A stretch of DNA of 64,000 nucleotides from Acridotheres tristis. Lineage: Eukaryota > Chordata > Aves > Passeriformes > Sturnidae. The stretch spans positions 310,001 to 374,000 of the forward strand of contig CM072899.1 of NCBI GenBank assembly GCA_037013685.1, read 5' to 3'. Below, piece after piece: positions 13,701 through 28,700 of the stretch. The number at the start of each line of letters is the position of its first letter. Positions within the stretch are counted from its first letter, which is position 1. The translations under genes and the position numbers were made by a program. Below the pieces are notes generated by a model. It did not search any database. It was given only the letters and a program-made list of their open reading frames with translations, and was not told the origin of the DNA.

Positions 13701-16700
13701 CGTGGCGTGGTGTGCTGCTGGTGCCAAGGGCTGGGACTGGCTGCACTGTCCTGCCTGGAGCAGAGGAGGGTCTGCACATTGTCCCTGGCACAGGATGGGG
13801 TCAAATCCAGCACTTAATTACTGGCTGAGTTTCTATGCTGTTGAGTCACCTGGGGGCAAGGGCATCTTGCTAGTGACAGGATCCAGTCTTCATCATGTTA
13901 GTGGGGAAAACAACAGCAGCACAATCATGGCCACTCCCCTGTCCTGTCGTGGCACTGGGATGTTGTCACAACCAGTACTCTGTCCCTCACAGCGCTGGGG
14001 CAGCAGCTGTCAGGTGAAAGCAGAGGTGTAGGAGTGGGTTCAAAGGTGGTGTGTGGAAAAAAGCATGTTTCTTCCCAGATGTGTTTGCAGCTGAAGTGAT
14101 CCTTGACCAAACTCCACTGCCCAACACATCAGAGAAGTGTGATGGTTTCTCCTGCGCCAGGCTGGAGCAAGGAGACCATGGTGTTGGGTGCACTGGGCAA
14201 AAAGGAATGTGAGGAGTGAATCTGTCTGCTTCAGAGGGCTCAAGTGCTGCCTGGGCACCGGGACTGGCTCAGGGACCAAGGCCAGAAGCTCCTGGTTCTG
14301 CCCTGACCTAGTGGAAGGTGTCCCTGCCAATGGCACGGACCATAGACGGTCTTTGAGGCCTCTCCGCCCCAAGCCATTGTGGGATGCTGTGATGCTCTGA
14401 CTCTGTGCCCTGCCCTTGGTGCTGCAGATCGAGCCTCTGCGTGGGCCCCTGGAGGGGGGAACTCTGCTGACCATCCGCGGGAGGAACCTGGGCCGGCGCT
14501 TCAGCGACGTGGCGGGCGCCGTGCGCGTGGGCGCCGTGCCCTGCGCGCCCCTGCCCCACAGATACGTCGTGTCCGAGACGTGAGTGGGGCACTGGGGAGG
14601 AGGGACCGTGAGCCCTGCATGGCCCCCTGTCCCTCCCTGTCCCTGCAGCCGGGCAGGGCCGGCCGCTGCTGCTCCTGGCCACTGGCACTGTCTGCCCACA
14701 GGGTCGTGTGCCAGACCGGGGAGGCTCCGGAGGCGTTTTCGGACGTGGTGACGGTGAACGTGAGCCGGGAAGGGAGGTCCAGGGAGCGATTCTCCTACGT
14801 GGTGAGTGCCTGTCTTGTGTCCTGAGTGTTCCTCTGGTGACTCCTGTGCCCCTCAAAGTGAGTGTGCAGCTCCCCACGCCTTCTCCTGCTGGCTGAGAAA
14901 CAGCATCTATAACTACGTGGTGGGCTCCTTAAGGAGCTGCTGAGGTGTCACCTCACCTGTGGTTACCTGTGTGGGGCGTGGCAGGACCACAGCAGGATGG
15001 TGACAGCACAGCTACGCTCCCAGACTCAGCTCCTGTGGGGGTCTGTCTCATCCCAGCTCTACTGACAATTCTCCTGTTATAAAAAGGAACTCAGTTTTCT
15101 TGTACCTCTTTTGCTGAAGTGCTGTTACAACCTGTGATGTTTTTTGAGACTTGTGAAGTCCCTTTGTGCTGTTTAAGTTACATTCCACGAACTCATATTA
15201 TTTAGAGCTGATATTTTTGCTGCAGAGATTGTGTTAGTTTTTGCATGAAATAATGTGTAGGGATTCAACTGAAGCTAACCCCATGTCATTGTGCAATGAA
15301 AAGCCCTTTATGACTTTGTGCTGTGCTGTCTCACAAAGATAGCTTTCATCTTTATAAACTAGAGAGAAATTACTGCATTTTTTTCTTTTCCCTACATGAA
15401 CCTTGTTCTTGGGCAGTATTCATGGACAGCCATGCTGGGTGGGTGTAGAGGGTGCGTGGAGTGCTTGGAACCTTTGTGACTCCGCTGCAGTTTCAGCTGG
15501 GGCAGGACAGCCCGTCCTGCAAGTTGCTGGGAGGAGACTTGGAGCCCCAGAAAACGCTTTGATTCCTGGTGGCATTGTGAGGAATTTTGGGCAGATCGTG
15601 GAGAGTGATTCCCCCACCCTGTGGCCAATGACAGACTGGGTGTTTAGTTCAGGGATTCACAGCATGCAGCCAGCACAGGCATGGCACTCCAGCACCCAGC
15701 AGAGCCAGGCTGACAGTGCAGAGGCTGCTGGGGTGATGGCACTGCCAGGACAGTCTCAGCAGGAGCTCCCAGATCCTATTTCCACAGCTTCCAGGTGTCC
15801 AGGTTCACATCCCAGCCCCTGATCCAGCAGCTGGGAGTGGATTAAGGTGCCAGTGGTGGCTATGACCCAGTGAGAGCGCCTTGGTTTGGGGATTCTCAGG
15901 ATGTGTGTGCTGAGCTGGCACATCCCCCACTTCTGGCTGCTGGCTGAGAGAGGGGAGAGGGCTGGAGGCTCCTTCAGCAGCTCTTAACATGCGAGGAAAA
16001 GCCTCTCAGGAAACACCTGTGGAAGCACCAGTGCTGAACAAAGCCAGTCCCTGACCTCAGCCTGGGTCCCTGTGCCGGCAGCTCCTGGGCAAGCTTAGGG
16101 AGTAGGAGTGGGAGAGGAGCTGTTCCTGCTTGGGTGGCACAGTGGGAAGCTGCTGGCTGTCTGTCTGTCTGTCTGTCTTGTTTGTCTTAGCAAAACTTGG
16201 AGCAGATATGAGGGAGTGCCTTGCCTCGTGTTGAGGAGGGACACTGCATGATGGTGTGTCACACTGAAAGACCTTTCACAGCATTGGCAGACCAAGCAAC
16301 ACTCTTGTTTACTTAGTTCTTCTCTCACACCTGATGGCATGCAAATGGAGTAGCCTACATCATGCAAGGCTGGTCTTGGTGAGACCTGAGCTTGGGCACT
16401 GGTAGAGTTTGCCTGGAAAAGTTTAAAAGACTTTCAGAACTGCCTTTTCAAAGAAGGTACTTCATGAAACACCAGATACTGTTTGTGTGCTCTATCTTTC
16501 AATGTCCCCATTATACATGCCTGGAAGAGACAGAATTCAGCTGTAATTGTGCTGAGAAGGAGGGAGAGGCTTCTTCAGGACATTACAGCAGGCTGTGGAT
16601 GAGCTGGATTTGCCAAAGCTGTGATGGAGGTGATTGGTGCTGGCAGTGCACCGAGAGCAGCAGCCCCTGGCTCTGGCTAAGGGGAAGGGCTTTGGGGAAC

Positions 16701-19700
16701 AGGAATAATCCTCTCTGCTGATGCTGTAGCTGCAGCTATGAATATGTGGGTTAGAGGCCAAGGGCAGGAGACAGCTGCCTGCAGCCACCCAGAGAAATAC
16801 AAATTAGCCAGACAGATCTGGTGGAAATGGGTGACGGTCAGGACAGACAGAGGAAATGGCTGAAGAGGAGCAAAGCCATCAGTGTAGGAAAAGGGCAAGG
16901 CTAGATGCTAGTACATGGATTTGTGTGGCACAGACTGCCAGGCAGGCATCACCAGCAGGCTCAGCCTGTGCTCCACCTGCGTGGTCTGCTCTGCACCAGC
17001 GAGGGATGGGCTGGGGTGAGTGGGGCCAGCCCCCGTGGCTCTGTCTCACGGGGAGTCACCAGTGCCCTAGGGAAGGGTCTCCAGATCATGATTTGCTCTG
17101 CCCTGGCTGTCCTGCTCAAATGGAGCAGGGATTTTGCCAGCAGCCTCTCCTGGGGTGTCTGTGAGCAGACAAGAGGGCTCAGCGCCACGTGAGTTATCAA
17201 AGCCTCCAGCTCATGAATCTCAGGAAGATTTCCAGGGGCTGCAAACACAGATAACATACACACTAATTTCTGCTGCAAATGGCAAGAGGCAAAGTAACTT
17301 CCCCCGCAGTTCCTGTTGCCTCAAGAGATGCAGATTTGAAGCTTCCTTAGCAGGGGTCTGATATTCAATTATTTAAACCCAGGTGGCCATTTTACCCATC
17401 TTAAGGCCATCATCCAGTGGGGCTTTAACATTATCCTTGCATTTAAGAGGACATGGATTTGGAAGGGCTGAGATGGTAAGGGAAGGAATGAGTGAGAAAT
17501 TTCCTTTTATTGATGGACCTTGCACTGTCACGGGCTCTGGACCTCGTGCTGGAAATCTGAAGGGAATGGTGGGATCCTGGGCTCCTGTTTGGCTCCATGT
17601 TTCATTTACAACCAGTATTTAGAGACCAATGAGAGTCACAGAGGTTTTATATGATCTTACTCCTTAGTGTTTGTACCACTTCTCTTGTTCTGAAACCTTG
17701 CCAGCAAAAGCTTTTCCTGTGCTGCTGTTCGAGCCTCATAGTGCCGGACACTTACTCAAAGTTCTGAATGAATTCCCATGTACAGTGTGGAATATCCAGC
17801 TGCAGATTTACCAGGCTAGAACACAGATTTCCCTTTGTTTTTAGCTTCCCGTGGTGCAGTCCATCACTCCTCTGAACGGCCCAAAGGCAGGAGGCACCAG
17901 AGTGACCATCAGAGGCAGCAGGCTGGATGTGGGCTCAGAGCTCCGTGTCCTCATCAACTCCTCCAAGCAGTGCACGGACCTCAGGTGGGAGCAGGGCTGG
18001 CGGCTGGCACTGGGGTAGTGACGAGAGCCAAAGCTTTAGGAAGGTATTGTCCCCCAAGAAGTCAGACAGAGTGAGGGTTTTGATGGGGGCACCACTGCAT
18101 GCTGGCATAGCGTCCCCCTGGCAGGGAGGCTGTGAGCTGAGAGCTGCCTGTCAGCAGCCTGGAGGAACAGCTAGCTGGCATGTGACTGGAAGCTGCTTGT
18201 CATTTGTGGCTGCCACCTGCCTGTCAGGGTGTTCAGGCCAGGCTGCAGCCTCTGGCAGCTGAGCTGAGCCCTGCTGTGCCCCCGCAGCCGCAGTGACAGC
18301 ACCATCACCTGCACCATGCCCGCCGTGGAGCTCACCTCCGCCGTGCCCGTCTGCGTGCAGTTCGAGAACAAGTCCTGTGCCAGCCACAACATCACCTTCA
18401 AATATGAGAAGAACCCGGTTATATCAGACATCAGCCCCAAAAAGAGCCAGATCAGGTGAGATCCTGCCCTAGCTGGGACAGCCTTGAGAGAGGGGGGCAG
18501 TTCCAGGTGGGAGGGCGTGGGCAGAGGGTCCTGGCAGGACAAAGAGGCTTCTCAGCCCTGGGCTGGACGGGTATAGAGGGTGCCTTAGCTTGCTCTTGGG
18601 GTGCTCCAGGGTAACACCAGCACGGGAGTAGAGGTAGGTCTCACACACCAGGACTCACACATAGCTTGTTTTGATGTGTTTAGGAGTGCAAAAATGTCGG
18701 CCTTGGTAACTATACTGTGCACACCTGGAGAGTGCTTTGGGGAGGTCCAGGTGGGGGCTCTATGAGACCCTGAGGATTTTTCTTGGCAGTAAAACTGCTG
18801 GAAGATAAGATGAGATTTGTGATTTTGGATTTCAACCTTCCCCGAGGTCACAGTATTTAATTTTTAAAGTGCGTTGCTTTTAGTTTCATGTCTCTGTGGA
18901 GTTCTCAGACTTCTGTTCCTTTGGATACTGCTGGTGAAATAGCACCCTCCTCACCTGTGGAGCTGAAAAGCCCAGGGCTGAGTAGGAAATCTGGGAGGGC
19001 AGGGGCTGTGCTGGCGGGACATTGCTGAAAGCAGCACGCCCAGGGGCGGGCATGAGGAGGCTCTGGTGGTCTGATCCCCTTGGAACAAAGCTGCCTCTCT
19101 GTTCCCAAGCACAATGCCAAGGCTGCAGGCTGTGGGAATGTTGGGGAAAGGCAGAGCCATGACGCAGCCAGGCACAGCCCCTCGAAAGCTTCCAACTGCT
19201 GAGTGGCCAGAGCAGTGTCTAAAAAGAGACAAGGGAAGAATGTCCTGCGTGTAGTCACAAAAGAAACCACTGGGGTATTTCTTAGTCACCTTAGTGTGCT
19301 TCCTTGGTACTTAGAGCAGTTCCCAAATTTCAGAGAACAGGGATGGGAGCTGCAGGCTCTCTCCAGCCTTTGGTGCAGCCCATGCAGTCCAAGTGCTTCA
19401 GCACATTGCTGGGTTGTTGGTCACAAGGTGCCAATAACTGGTGTGAAAATTTAGCTGGGTCTGGTTTCTCTTACCATATTGATAAAATAATCCATATAAC
19501 CAAAATCTAAACCAATGCAAAAGTTGTACAGTAGTCTGCAGATGTGACAGGCTCCTAGTTAGAAACTTGAATCATAACTTCCTAGTGATGTCCCCAGGCT
19601 TCAGAGAACCCTGGGGCCTTGTGCCAGAAGTCATTGCCTGGAGGGCTCTTCAGATAACAGGACTTTTGAGTCTTGCCTGTTCCCTGCCAAATACTCCAAA

Positions 19701-22700
19701 CAAGTCAAATGTGATACAGGGGAAGGGGAAGGTTGATCTAGGGTGCAGATGAGTGGTGATGGTTCTACAGCCATTGCTCTGCCTTGTGCATATTGGGGCT
19801 GCTCATTATTCTTGTTAGTTGACTGAACAGTGAGAGGCCCATGTGCTGCATTGCCCTGAAGCAGATTCAAAACACAGCAACTCTCACATTTTGATGTAAA
19901 TCAGAAGTTCCTGGAAGATGCAGGATGAGGGATGTTTCCTTCTCCAAGTCTCACGGTTCTGTGTGGCTTGCTGCAGGGCAGGGGCAGAGACAGGGGTAGG
20001 GGCTGTCTCCTGGCCATCACTTTACAGTCACTTACAGAGCCAGTGGCCAGGCTGCCTGCTGCATACCCTGGCATGTACAGGCTGCTCTTCTGGGCACTGG
20101 GAGGAAGAGGGACATCCACTGATGCTGGAAGAGGCTCACCCCTTTCCACCAGAGCATCTACTCCTCCTTCCTTCCATTCTTCCCTGATATTGTGGTAGCT
20201 GTGTGGATCCCTGCTGTAAGTAGGATGAAGGCTTTGGCTGTTGGGTCACATTTTCTGCTCAGGCAGCTTGGAAACATCTCTGAGAAAATGACAGGAGGAA
20301 GATGCAGCCGTCACATGCCACTGCTGCACTGTCCTCTGCAGTCACCCTCTCTTTCTTCCCTTCTCAAAGTGGGGGCAGGATCATCACCCTGGAAGGAAGA
20401 GGCTTCGGGCTGGTGCAGAACGTGTCCATGGCTGTGCGTGGCATCGGCAGAGAGCACACGGTGGGTGTCCTGCCCGGGGCGGGGCAGGGCTGCGTGCCTG
20501 CAGCGAACCTGGGGCTTGGCTGTGCCTCAGGAGGGGCTGGGAGCACTGGTGCCGTGGGTTCTGACGAGCTGCCTGTGCTGCTCCCAGCGCTGCAAGGTTC
20601 ACAGCGACACCGCCATCACCTGCCCCTCTCCGGCCGCCTCCAACGTCACCGTGGGCACCAAGCCAGCCCCGGTGGATTTCTACCTCAACGGGCGCCTCTA
20701 CACAGACGAGCGCTCGGCCCTGGACCAGGAGCTGTACCCCGAGGAGGCCCTGCCCATCAGCAAGTTCAGCCTGGGCTACTACGCTGACCCCCAGTTCTCC
20801 ACAGCCAAGAAGGAGAAGTGGATCAAGCACCATCCTGGCGAGCCCTTAACTCTGGTCATCCATGTAAGAGGGTGCTGGTTACAGCTCTGCTTCTCTCTGG
20901 GTGCTGCCGTCTCCCCCCGGGGCAGCTCCTCAGTACCAGCACAGGGACTGTCCACAGGCAGAAGGGGGAGGATGGGACCTGGAGAGGCTGGAGCAGGTGG
21001 ATTTGGCTCAGCCTGCAGCTTCTGCATCTCTCCACCCCAGGAGATGCAGCCTGGTCTGGGGGTGCCTTCTGAGGCATGATGCCAGGGAGCTGTGTGGGGA
21101 GGGTGTTGTAGCAAGGGGCTAAGTGAAACATGTGGAAAATAACTGCAATGCCCTGGCCTGAAACCAGGCAGGTGCTGCAGAAGGGCCTGACAATAGGTGT
21201 TTATTCCTGCAGAAATAGATCATTCATTCTTCTCTTTTGGCTACTGAATTCAGCTCAGCTTACAAGGAAGTTGGGGTGCAGAAGCTGAGTGGCCTGGACA
21301 ATGAGCAATAGTAATTCAAAGGCCATTGTTTGCTGCAGGATATCCTAATTGTTTGCAACGTGCTCCAGAAATGTGCTCCCCCTTTCTCAGGTTTTGCAGG
21401 CGCATCCCCTGGCTGTCCCCTCCTCTGTACATCCTTCCCCCTCCCAGATGGGCTCTTACATCCTTATCTTCCACGCACAGCAGGCCCGATCAAAAGCAGA
21501 TTTTTCCAGGTTCCATGAGGGGCTTGTACATCCTATGCCCCATGCTGAGTGAAGAATGGGAAACAGGAAAATGGGGAATGGCCTGGTTTTGGCTTTCCTG
21601 TGGAGTGCTGGAAGAATGTCCTTGGTGAGGGAGAGTCTTCCCAGGTCTGCAAAACAGCAGGGATATGGAAAGTAAAGCAGGAAGATCGATTGCAATTCCA
21701 ACTGCTATGCTGCAGCCTGACATCCTGATTTTATTTCTGTCTTTAGAAAGAGCCTGACAGCCTGGGCCTGGAGAGCAATGAGTACCAGGTGAAAATCGGC
21801 CTGATCTCGTGTGAGATCCAGATTGTTTCAGACAAAGTCATCCACTGCTCCATCAACGAGTCTCTGAGCTCCTCGGAGCGGCAGCTGCCCGTGACGGTGA
21901 GTCTGGGGGCAGGGGGGGCCCTGCAGGAGCTGCAGAGGGGACAAAGCACTCTGTGCTGGCATGTGGCAGGGCAGCTGGCCAGCAGGTGCAGGGCATGGGG
22001 ACAAAGGCTGCCCTGCACTGTGCCCAGGGGAGCCTCAGGCACACTGAGGTCTCAGGCTTGCCAGGTTTTGTCACCTGCACAGACTTTCTGCTCCTCATGA
22101 CATGTTTGGGGATTTCCTCACAGCTCAGAGCTGTTGGCTCTGCTCCCTTGCAGAGAGTCCAGCCCTCCCTGGGCTGGGTCCCTGCTGTGACCAGCAGTGC
22201 TCAGGGCTTCCAAGGGCTGCTGCTTTCCTGCTGAAAGAGTTCCACGTTCAGGGCTGCTGTTTCTCCTTGTGTCTGCAAATGCACCACACTTTGCCACTGC
22301 CCTGCTCTCCAGTGGGCTTGGCTGAAGTGCTGTGTGTGCCTCAGTTTCCCTTGTGTCACACACAGCCCATGGCCCTCTCCCAGCCCTGGGAGCCTGAGCC
22401 TGGGGCAGGGAGGGGAAGGAGACTTGGAGGGAACTGCAGAGCTGTGGAGCTGGGCTGCCCAGGAGAGAGGCACAAGGATGCACCACCAATTCACTGACAG
22501 GGCCGTCCAGTTTCCTGGCAACAATCTGAGGTGTATGAAATTCTGTTGCAAACTGGAAACATGGAAATGCAGAAGTAACAGAATTTTTTGAGTCATCTTG
22601 ACAGGAATTTTAAACAGGGTAATTTTAAACTTTTTTTTTCTTTCTTCTTGTAAGAGCTGAGAAACAGGGGAATCCCTTTGTGGAAGAAAAGGAATTTTTG

Positions 22701-25700
22701 AGTTTGCTAGTCTTGGTGTGACATTAACCAATGAGGGCAAGTCCTCAGGAAGCAGGAGAGTCACAAGGCTGCTCAGACTGCACCAGCAATGAAAGTGCAG
22801 CTAATTAATCTGCTTATATTCATACCTGTGCACCCCTACTAAACCTCCAGACGTGGCTGGGGCCCTCACCTGCTTGCCATCCCACGAGGGGCTGCTGCTT
22901 TATCCCACATGAGAAATGGCTTTGGTGACACAGGGCAGGCAGGGGCCTTGCCTGGGTCACTCTGAGTGTTGAGTAGAGCTGTCCAGCTACACAAGAGAGA
23001 CCTGCCAAGACCTTCAGGCCCATCTTTGTTCATGATCAAACAGTTTAAACATTGAATTAAACAGCATGGGATTATTTTCTCTGAAAAATGGAAAAGGGTG
23101 AGCTAGTGGGGAAGAAAGGACTCAAAACACATTGAGGAGGTGCCTCATTTCAGCATTTCAGAGGGCAGAAGTGGCTGGGCATGTGGCTGTGAGGCTGCAG
23201 AGTGAACCTGCCCGGGTGCTCTTGCAGTGCTGTGGCTCCTGTCCCTGTCCAGTATCGTGGCTCTTGGACAATGCCAGCGTAGAGACCAAAGCTCTCCGTG
23301 TCTGGAGCCTTCCACTGGCAGCACCATGCCCTCACCAATGCTCCTGGAGCTGGGTTCCCCTCAGGATGGAGCTCTGTGTCTGGTGGTGGATCCTGCTTGT
23401 GGGATGGCTTTGGTCCAGTGGCTGAGAGCTGCTGGAATTTCACCCCAGTGGGCACCTTTCCCAGAGGTGTTTCATGACACAGGAAATCAAAGATTAGTTT
23501 TTATTAATAAAAAGATTAATCAAAATCATAAAATTATTGGAGCTCTTCCCTATCTAATTTCAAGGTTTTTTCTCAAGTTTCTCTCACTTCTCCTTCCTTG
23601 GGAGAAGTGAAACTCACATTTCCAGAAGCGAAATTCTTGTGTGGTCATGAGTTTTCCTTATCAGATGATGCTCTGGAATCCTTTCATCCCAAGGGCCCAA
23701 AGAGCTATTTGTAAACAGCACCCAGTAACTTGCCAGCCTGTGATGTGTGCTGGCCTCTTCCCTTCTGGAGATCAGAAAACCCAAGGACTGAGCTCTAGTG
23801 GTTTGTGCTTGTTGTCACAAGAAGCACAGGCTGGGAGCAGAGCCAGCCCCTTCTGACACCCCTTTCACTGCTTTAGCCACAGGATCATTATTCCTCTATG
23901 GTCTCATTTATTTTTATTCCCTTCGTTTATTTATATTTCAAGGACTTTCAAGTTTCTTAACCCTGCTTCTTCTGGGTGGCAGCTGTTCTGATTGTGGAGG
24001 AGAAAGGCGAGTGCAGCAGGGCTCCAAAGGCTGTTCAGAGCCATAAAGAAGTTGATGATTAGTGGAAGTGATTTTCTAGTAAGAGCAGCACCTTGTACAG
24101 TGCCATAGGCTCTCTAGGGAAGGGCTGTCTCCTCTGGGTAGGAGCAGTGGGGCCGTGGGGCTGCACTTCTGCCACCAAAGCCCTGTGGTAGTCCTGGGAT
24201 GGGCAGCACTGCAGCGTCACAGCCTGCTGGTGTGGCCTTGGCATCCCCCAGAGCACAGGGAGGGAACTGAGCTCCTGGAGCCTCGCAGAGTGTCCAGGCT
24301 CTGGCACAGCCCAGCTCCCTCCCACCCAGCCTGGGACTGACTCCTGGGGTGAAGGTCTGCTGGGTGCTGCCCTGTGTGCACCCTGCTCCCAGCCCCTTGG
24401 AAACCTGCTCAGCTCCTGCTTTTCCTCCCTCCTTCTCCCCCCTCAGATCCAAGTTGGAAAGTTCAACTACACAATTGCCATGCTGCACCTCGGGGGAGGA
24501 GAAACTGCCATCATTGTCTCCATCGTCATCTGCAGCATCCTGCTGGTCCTTTCTGTCGTGGGTAAGGGAAAGAACCGCGGATTTCCAGGCTCTTGTCTCT
24601 GCACGTGGGACCATGGAGGTGACTCCGAGTGCTGCAGTTGTGCAGTACCTGAAGGTAGTCTGGGTGCAGCAGGCATGGCACACAGCTCCCTGCAGCACAG
24701 AGCTTTTCCTGGCTGAATCCACAGCTCAATACTGTTACTTGAACCTGTGATATTTATAAACTAAATAATAATCCCCAAATACTTCGTGTTACTATAATAC
24801 AAAATAAAGAAGGATGTGAGATGCTGATCATGGTCATAGGCATGACTGTCCCAGATTATTCCAAAGGTGCTCTTGGGCCAAGATCCTGTCATCAGGAACA
24901 AGCAGTGTCAGGTGTCTGGCTGAGTAGAAGAGCAGAGGCAGCATCCTTAGCTGCAAATCTGAAGCAGGCACACTGGTGCATGTACCTGGCTGGAAGCTGT
25001 GCTGCACACCTTTGTCCTCAGGCTTGGGTCCCTGCACAGAATGACTGTGCAGCAAGAAACCTGCCACTTCACAGCAAATGAGGGCTTTATAGTAAGGATT
25101 TAATTTATTTTTAATAAAAGCTCTAATGCACCATATTTACTAGATGCACCACCCATCATTAGAAACATTTCTGGAGGCATGGGAAGACTGTCAGATATGA
25201 ACACTGTAATACAGGTGGTAAACATCCTCAATTCTGTATTCATTAATCAGCTGGAACACATTAATATACAGTTAAGCTGAATATAGACAGCCCAGACCTA
25301 AATTGAAGATGACAGCTACAGCAGGATCATTAAATCCCCACTGGTTTTACTTATTTACAGATAATCGACAACTGCCTGAACAGATACCAGTCGGGTGGTA
25401 GGTGTGAAACCAGCTCTGGGTTCAGCTTTCTGCACTCGTGTCAGGGAGAACTGCTCTGATCCCAGCTGCAGCTGCTCCTAAGCCCAGGTCCAAAAGGTTT
25501 ATTCTCTCCCTCTTTTGCAGCTCTCTTTGTGTTCTGCACAAAGAGCCGCAGAGCCGAGCGCTACTGGCAGAAAACGCTGCTCCAGATGGAGGAGATGGAG
25601 TCACAGATCCGGGAGGAAATCCGCAAAGGTGAGTCTCTGTCTGGGTGCCTGGGAGCCATGGCCAGGAGTGGGATGTCAGGTTAGGCTTGAAGCAACTCAC

Positions 25701-28700
25701 CTTGTGCTGTGTAGAAGTTCACAGAATTATTTGTAGGAGAGTTTCTGTGGTCACGTGTGAGCTTTGACAGAGTTTGGGAATGTGGCTCAGTGGCTGGAAG
25801 TGTGGCCCTGCCACTGTCCTGCTGCCTGGCTTGGGCAAGCCACTGATCTCCAGTGCCACCAGCGTCTCTGCCCTGGGGTTAATGGCCTTTGGCTGTGTCA
25901 GAGGGTTCCGTGAAGGTCACACTAACCTTCAGTGTGCTTTCTTCTTGGGTGCACCAGGAACTGCAGCACACTCCTCGTGGAGCAGTGGGAGTATTCCAGG
26001 TGTTGGCACCCACCATCCCACGGTCCATGATCCTGTCCTGAGGGGACTGGGGCTCCTGGGGCTCCTGGGGCAGGGAATGTTCTGTCAGTGCTTGGGGCAA
26101 GGTGTACAGTCTGATGGTTAAACCCCAATGGGAATGTGCTGCTCAGAGCAAACCCAGCCCCTGCCAGAGAGGAGCCTCCAGTGCCAGCCTGTCGGGACTG
26201 GGCTCTCACCATCTCTGCCTCTCTTTGTTAAGGTTTTGCAGAGCTGCAGACAGACATGACAGACCTGACCAAGGAGCTAAACCGCAGCCAGGGGATCCCC
26301 TTCCTGGAGTACAAGCACTTTGTCACCAGGACATTCTTCCCCAAAGTAAGGACACAGCGCATGTCACGGGCACCTCACTGCTCCCACATATGTCCCAACC
26401 AGTTTAGGGCTCTGCTAAAGGGCTTTTACAGTGTCACAAAATCATCCCACTGTTATATATTTACTTGTCACATATTTCAGTCTCAATTATCATCAAAAGT
26501 GGAGCCGCCCCTCCTGAGGTGTCGTACAAGATCAGGTTTGTTTGCACATGACAGAGGCCGGCGGCAACTGTCCCTGCTCTGGCTTGCCTCTTTGGGGCCA
26601 CTGCACACCTCCTCTGAAAGAGCTCTCACACAAGCAGGCTGCTGGGGTCTCCTCAAGGGCTCCAGTGCTATCCCACTCCATTCAGCAGAGGCTGAAGGGT
26701 GGCTGGAGGGTGAATCAGGGAGAGTGGCTTTTTATCCCATGCAGGGTGTCCTCAAGCATTCCCATTCGGACAGTCCTCAGGAGTTCTTTGGATGTCTCTG
26801 TCTCTCCTTTCCTCCCTGTCCAAGGTTGGGTGCGTGGTGCTCCCAGTAAATGTCCCTTGGGCACCCAGTCCCAATCTGTCAGCCCCGAGTCCTTCACCAG
26901 AGCTGCCCCAGACGTGCTGGTGCCGTCATTCCTGTCACTGGCTGCTCTGCTGTGTGCCTCTGCGCCCTTCACTGTGGCTGTATTTCATCCCTGAGGCAGT
27001 TGTGTGCCAGTGCTGAGGACTGAGATGATGATTTATGACTGCAGAGTGTTTCATTAGTAGCTATTACTCAGGTTTTTCGGTTACGCAGTCTCCATGTCTC
27101 TGCACACTAGAGGCTTTAAGATTTGGGCTGGTATATAAATGCTAGAGATTTAAACATTTTTCCCATCTGTTTTAAAAGTTACATATGTTGAAACATTCAG
27201 AACTCCTCTATTTTGATATCGTTTTCTGTAAAATTGTCTCTTTTGGGAGTTTTCTAGCTGTCACATTACTCTATTTGCAGTTTCCCTGCCCTAACAGCCT
27301 CGCGTTTGTGCAGACGTCTGCCTCCCCCCATCCTTGTGGTGTTTACTCATTCAGGAGCCTCTTGCAAAGTGTTCCAAGGCTCCCTAAGGCAGCCCCGTGC
27401 ATGTCTCTGGAATGGGTGGCTTTAGTCCCAGTGCCGTGCCTCCCCATGCTATTCCCCTGTGCACAGCACTCAGTGCCCTCCCTTACACTGTGCTTGGTTC
27501 CAGTGTTCCTCTCTCTACGAGGAGTGCTACATCCTGCCATCCCAGCAGCTCAGCTCACAGCTGGGCTCCCAGGTCCAGGAAACACATCCTCTCCTGGTGG
27601 GGGAATGGAAGGTGAGTAACCCACTCCCAGCTTCTGGGTGTTGCTAACCATTAACACAGACCACACTGGATCAGCTTTGGTGGCTGAAGAAGGCAGATCT
27701 GTGAATCTGCTCTTGCATGAAGAAGTGTTTCTCTGGGGTCCTTCCTGGCTCTGTAACCCTGAGGCTGCAGTAAGGTCTAGAAATTCTGCAAGCTGACCAA
27801 ACCCAGCCCTCTTCACCTTTCCTTGTGCACCCCCTGATTGTTTTGTCAGCCCTCAGCTGCACTTGCTCCATCTGTCTCATAGTGGGGAGCCCCAAGCTGG
27901 CCACAGTGCTGCAGGTATGCTCAGGAGTGCTGAACAGAATGGAATGGCCACTGCCACTGACCCAGCTGTGTCAGGTAGAGGGAGGAGGGGCTCTTCTGCT
28001 TAGTGTCTCTGTGCTCAGTAGGGGCATCCCTGCCATCAAGAGAGATAAAATGTGGAGGAAAGCAACAAGCAGGGTTTTCTTAGTCTGCTTTCTAAATTTT
28101 TCTTCAGATCCCTGAGAACTGCAGACCTAACATGGAAGAAGGAATTTCTCTGTTCTCCACCTTACTCAACAACAAGCACTTCCTCATCGTGTTTGTCCAT
28201 GCTCTCGAGCAGCAGAAGGACTTTGCTGTCAGAGACAGGTATGAGCTTCAGAACCAAGACTTGGCAGCTGCAGGACACTAATTTATTCCTAACCCAAAGC
28301 AATCCAGCCAGTGTCTGGGCTGTGTTTCAGTGCACAGTTGAGTCACACTGGCCTCCACATTTCTGTTAGAAATGGGTGGCCATAAACCCTGAAGAGCACT
28401 CACCCATTTGGCTTACCAGTGAGAGTGTGCAAGCTGACCTGAGGTCCTGCAGCACTGAAGGAGGGCTGGAACTTCTAACACCATTAGGAAGACTCATGAA
28501 AATTGTCTGAAATATTGTCTTTGTGTGTTGGGTTTTTTAGTGCCTGCCAGCAGTTCAGCCTTGTTGGACTGGGGCTTGAGTCCTGTACCATTCTGTATTT
28601 CAGGTGTAACCTGGCCTCCCTGCTTACTATTGCACTGCATGGGAAACTGGAGTATTACACCAGCATCATGAAGGACCTCTTGGTAGATCTAATAGATGCT

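Noticed and set aside
20192..21079. 295-codon plus-strand ORF
   Set aside because: Only the part at 20588-20863 is a PLXND1 exon; the rest is intron read through the splice sites.
25727..25745. Possible 3' end of a CR1 LINE (CACAGAATTATTTG)
   Set aside because: Too short and too diverged, and no adjacent CR1-like sequence or terminal short repeat could be seen.
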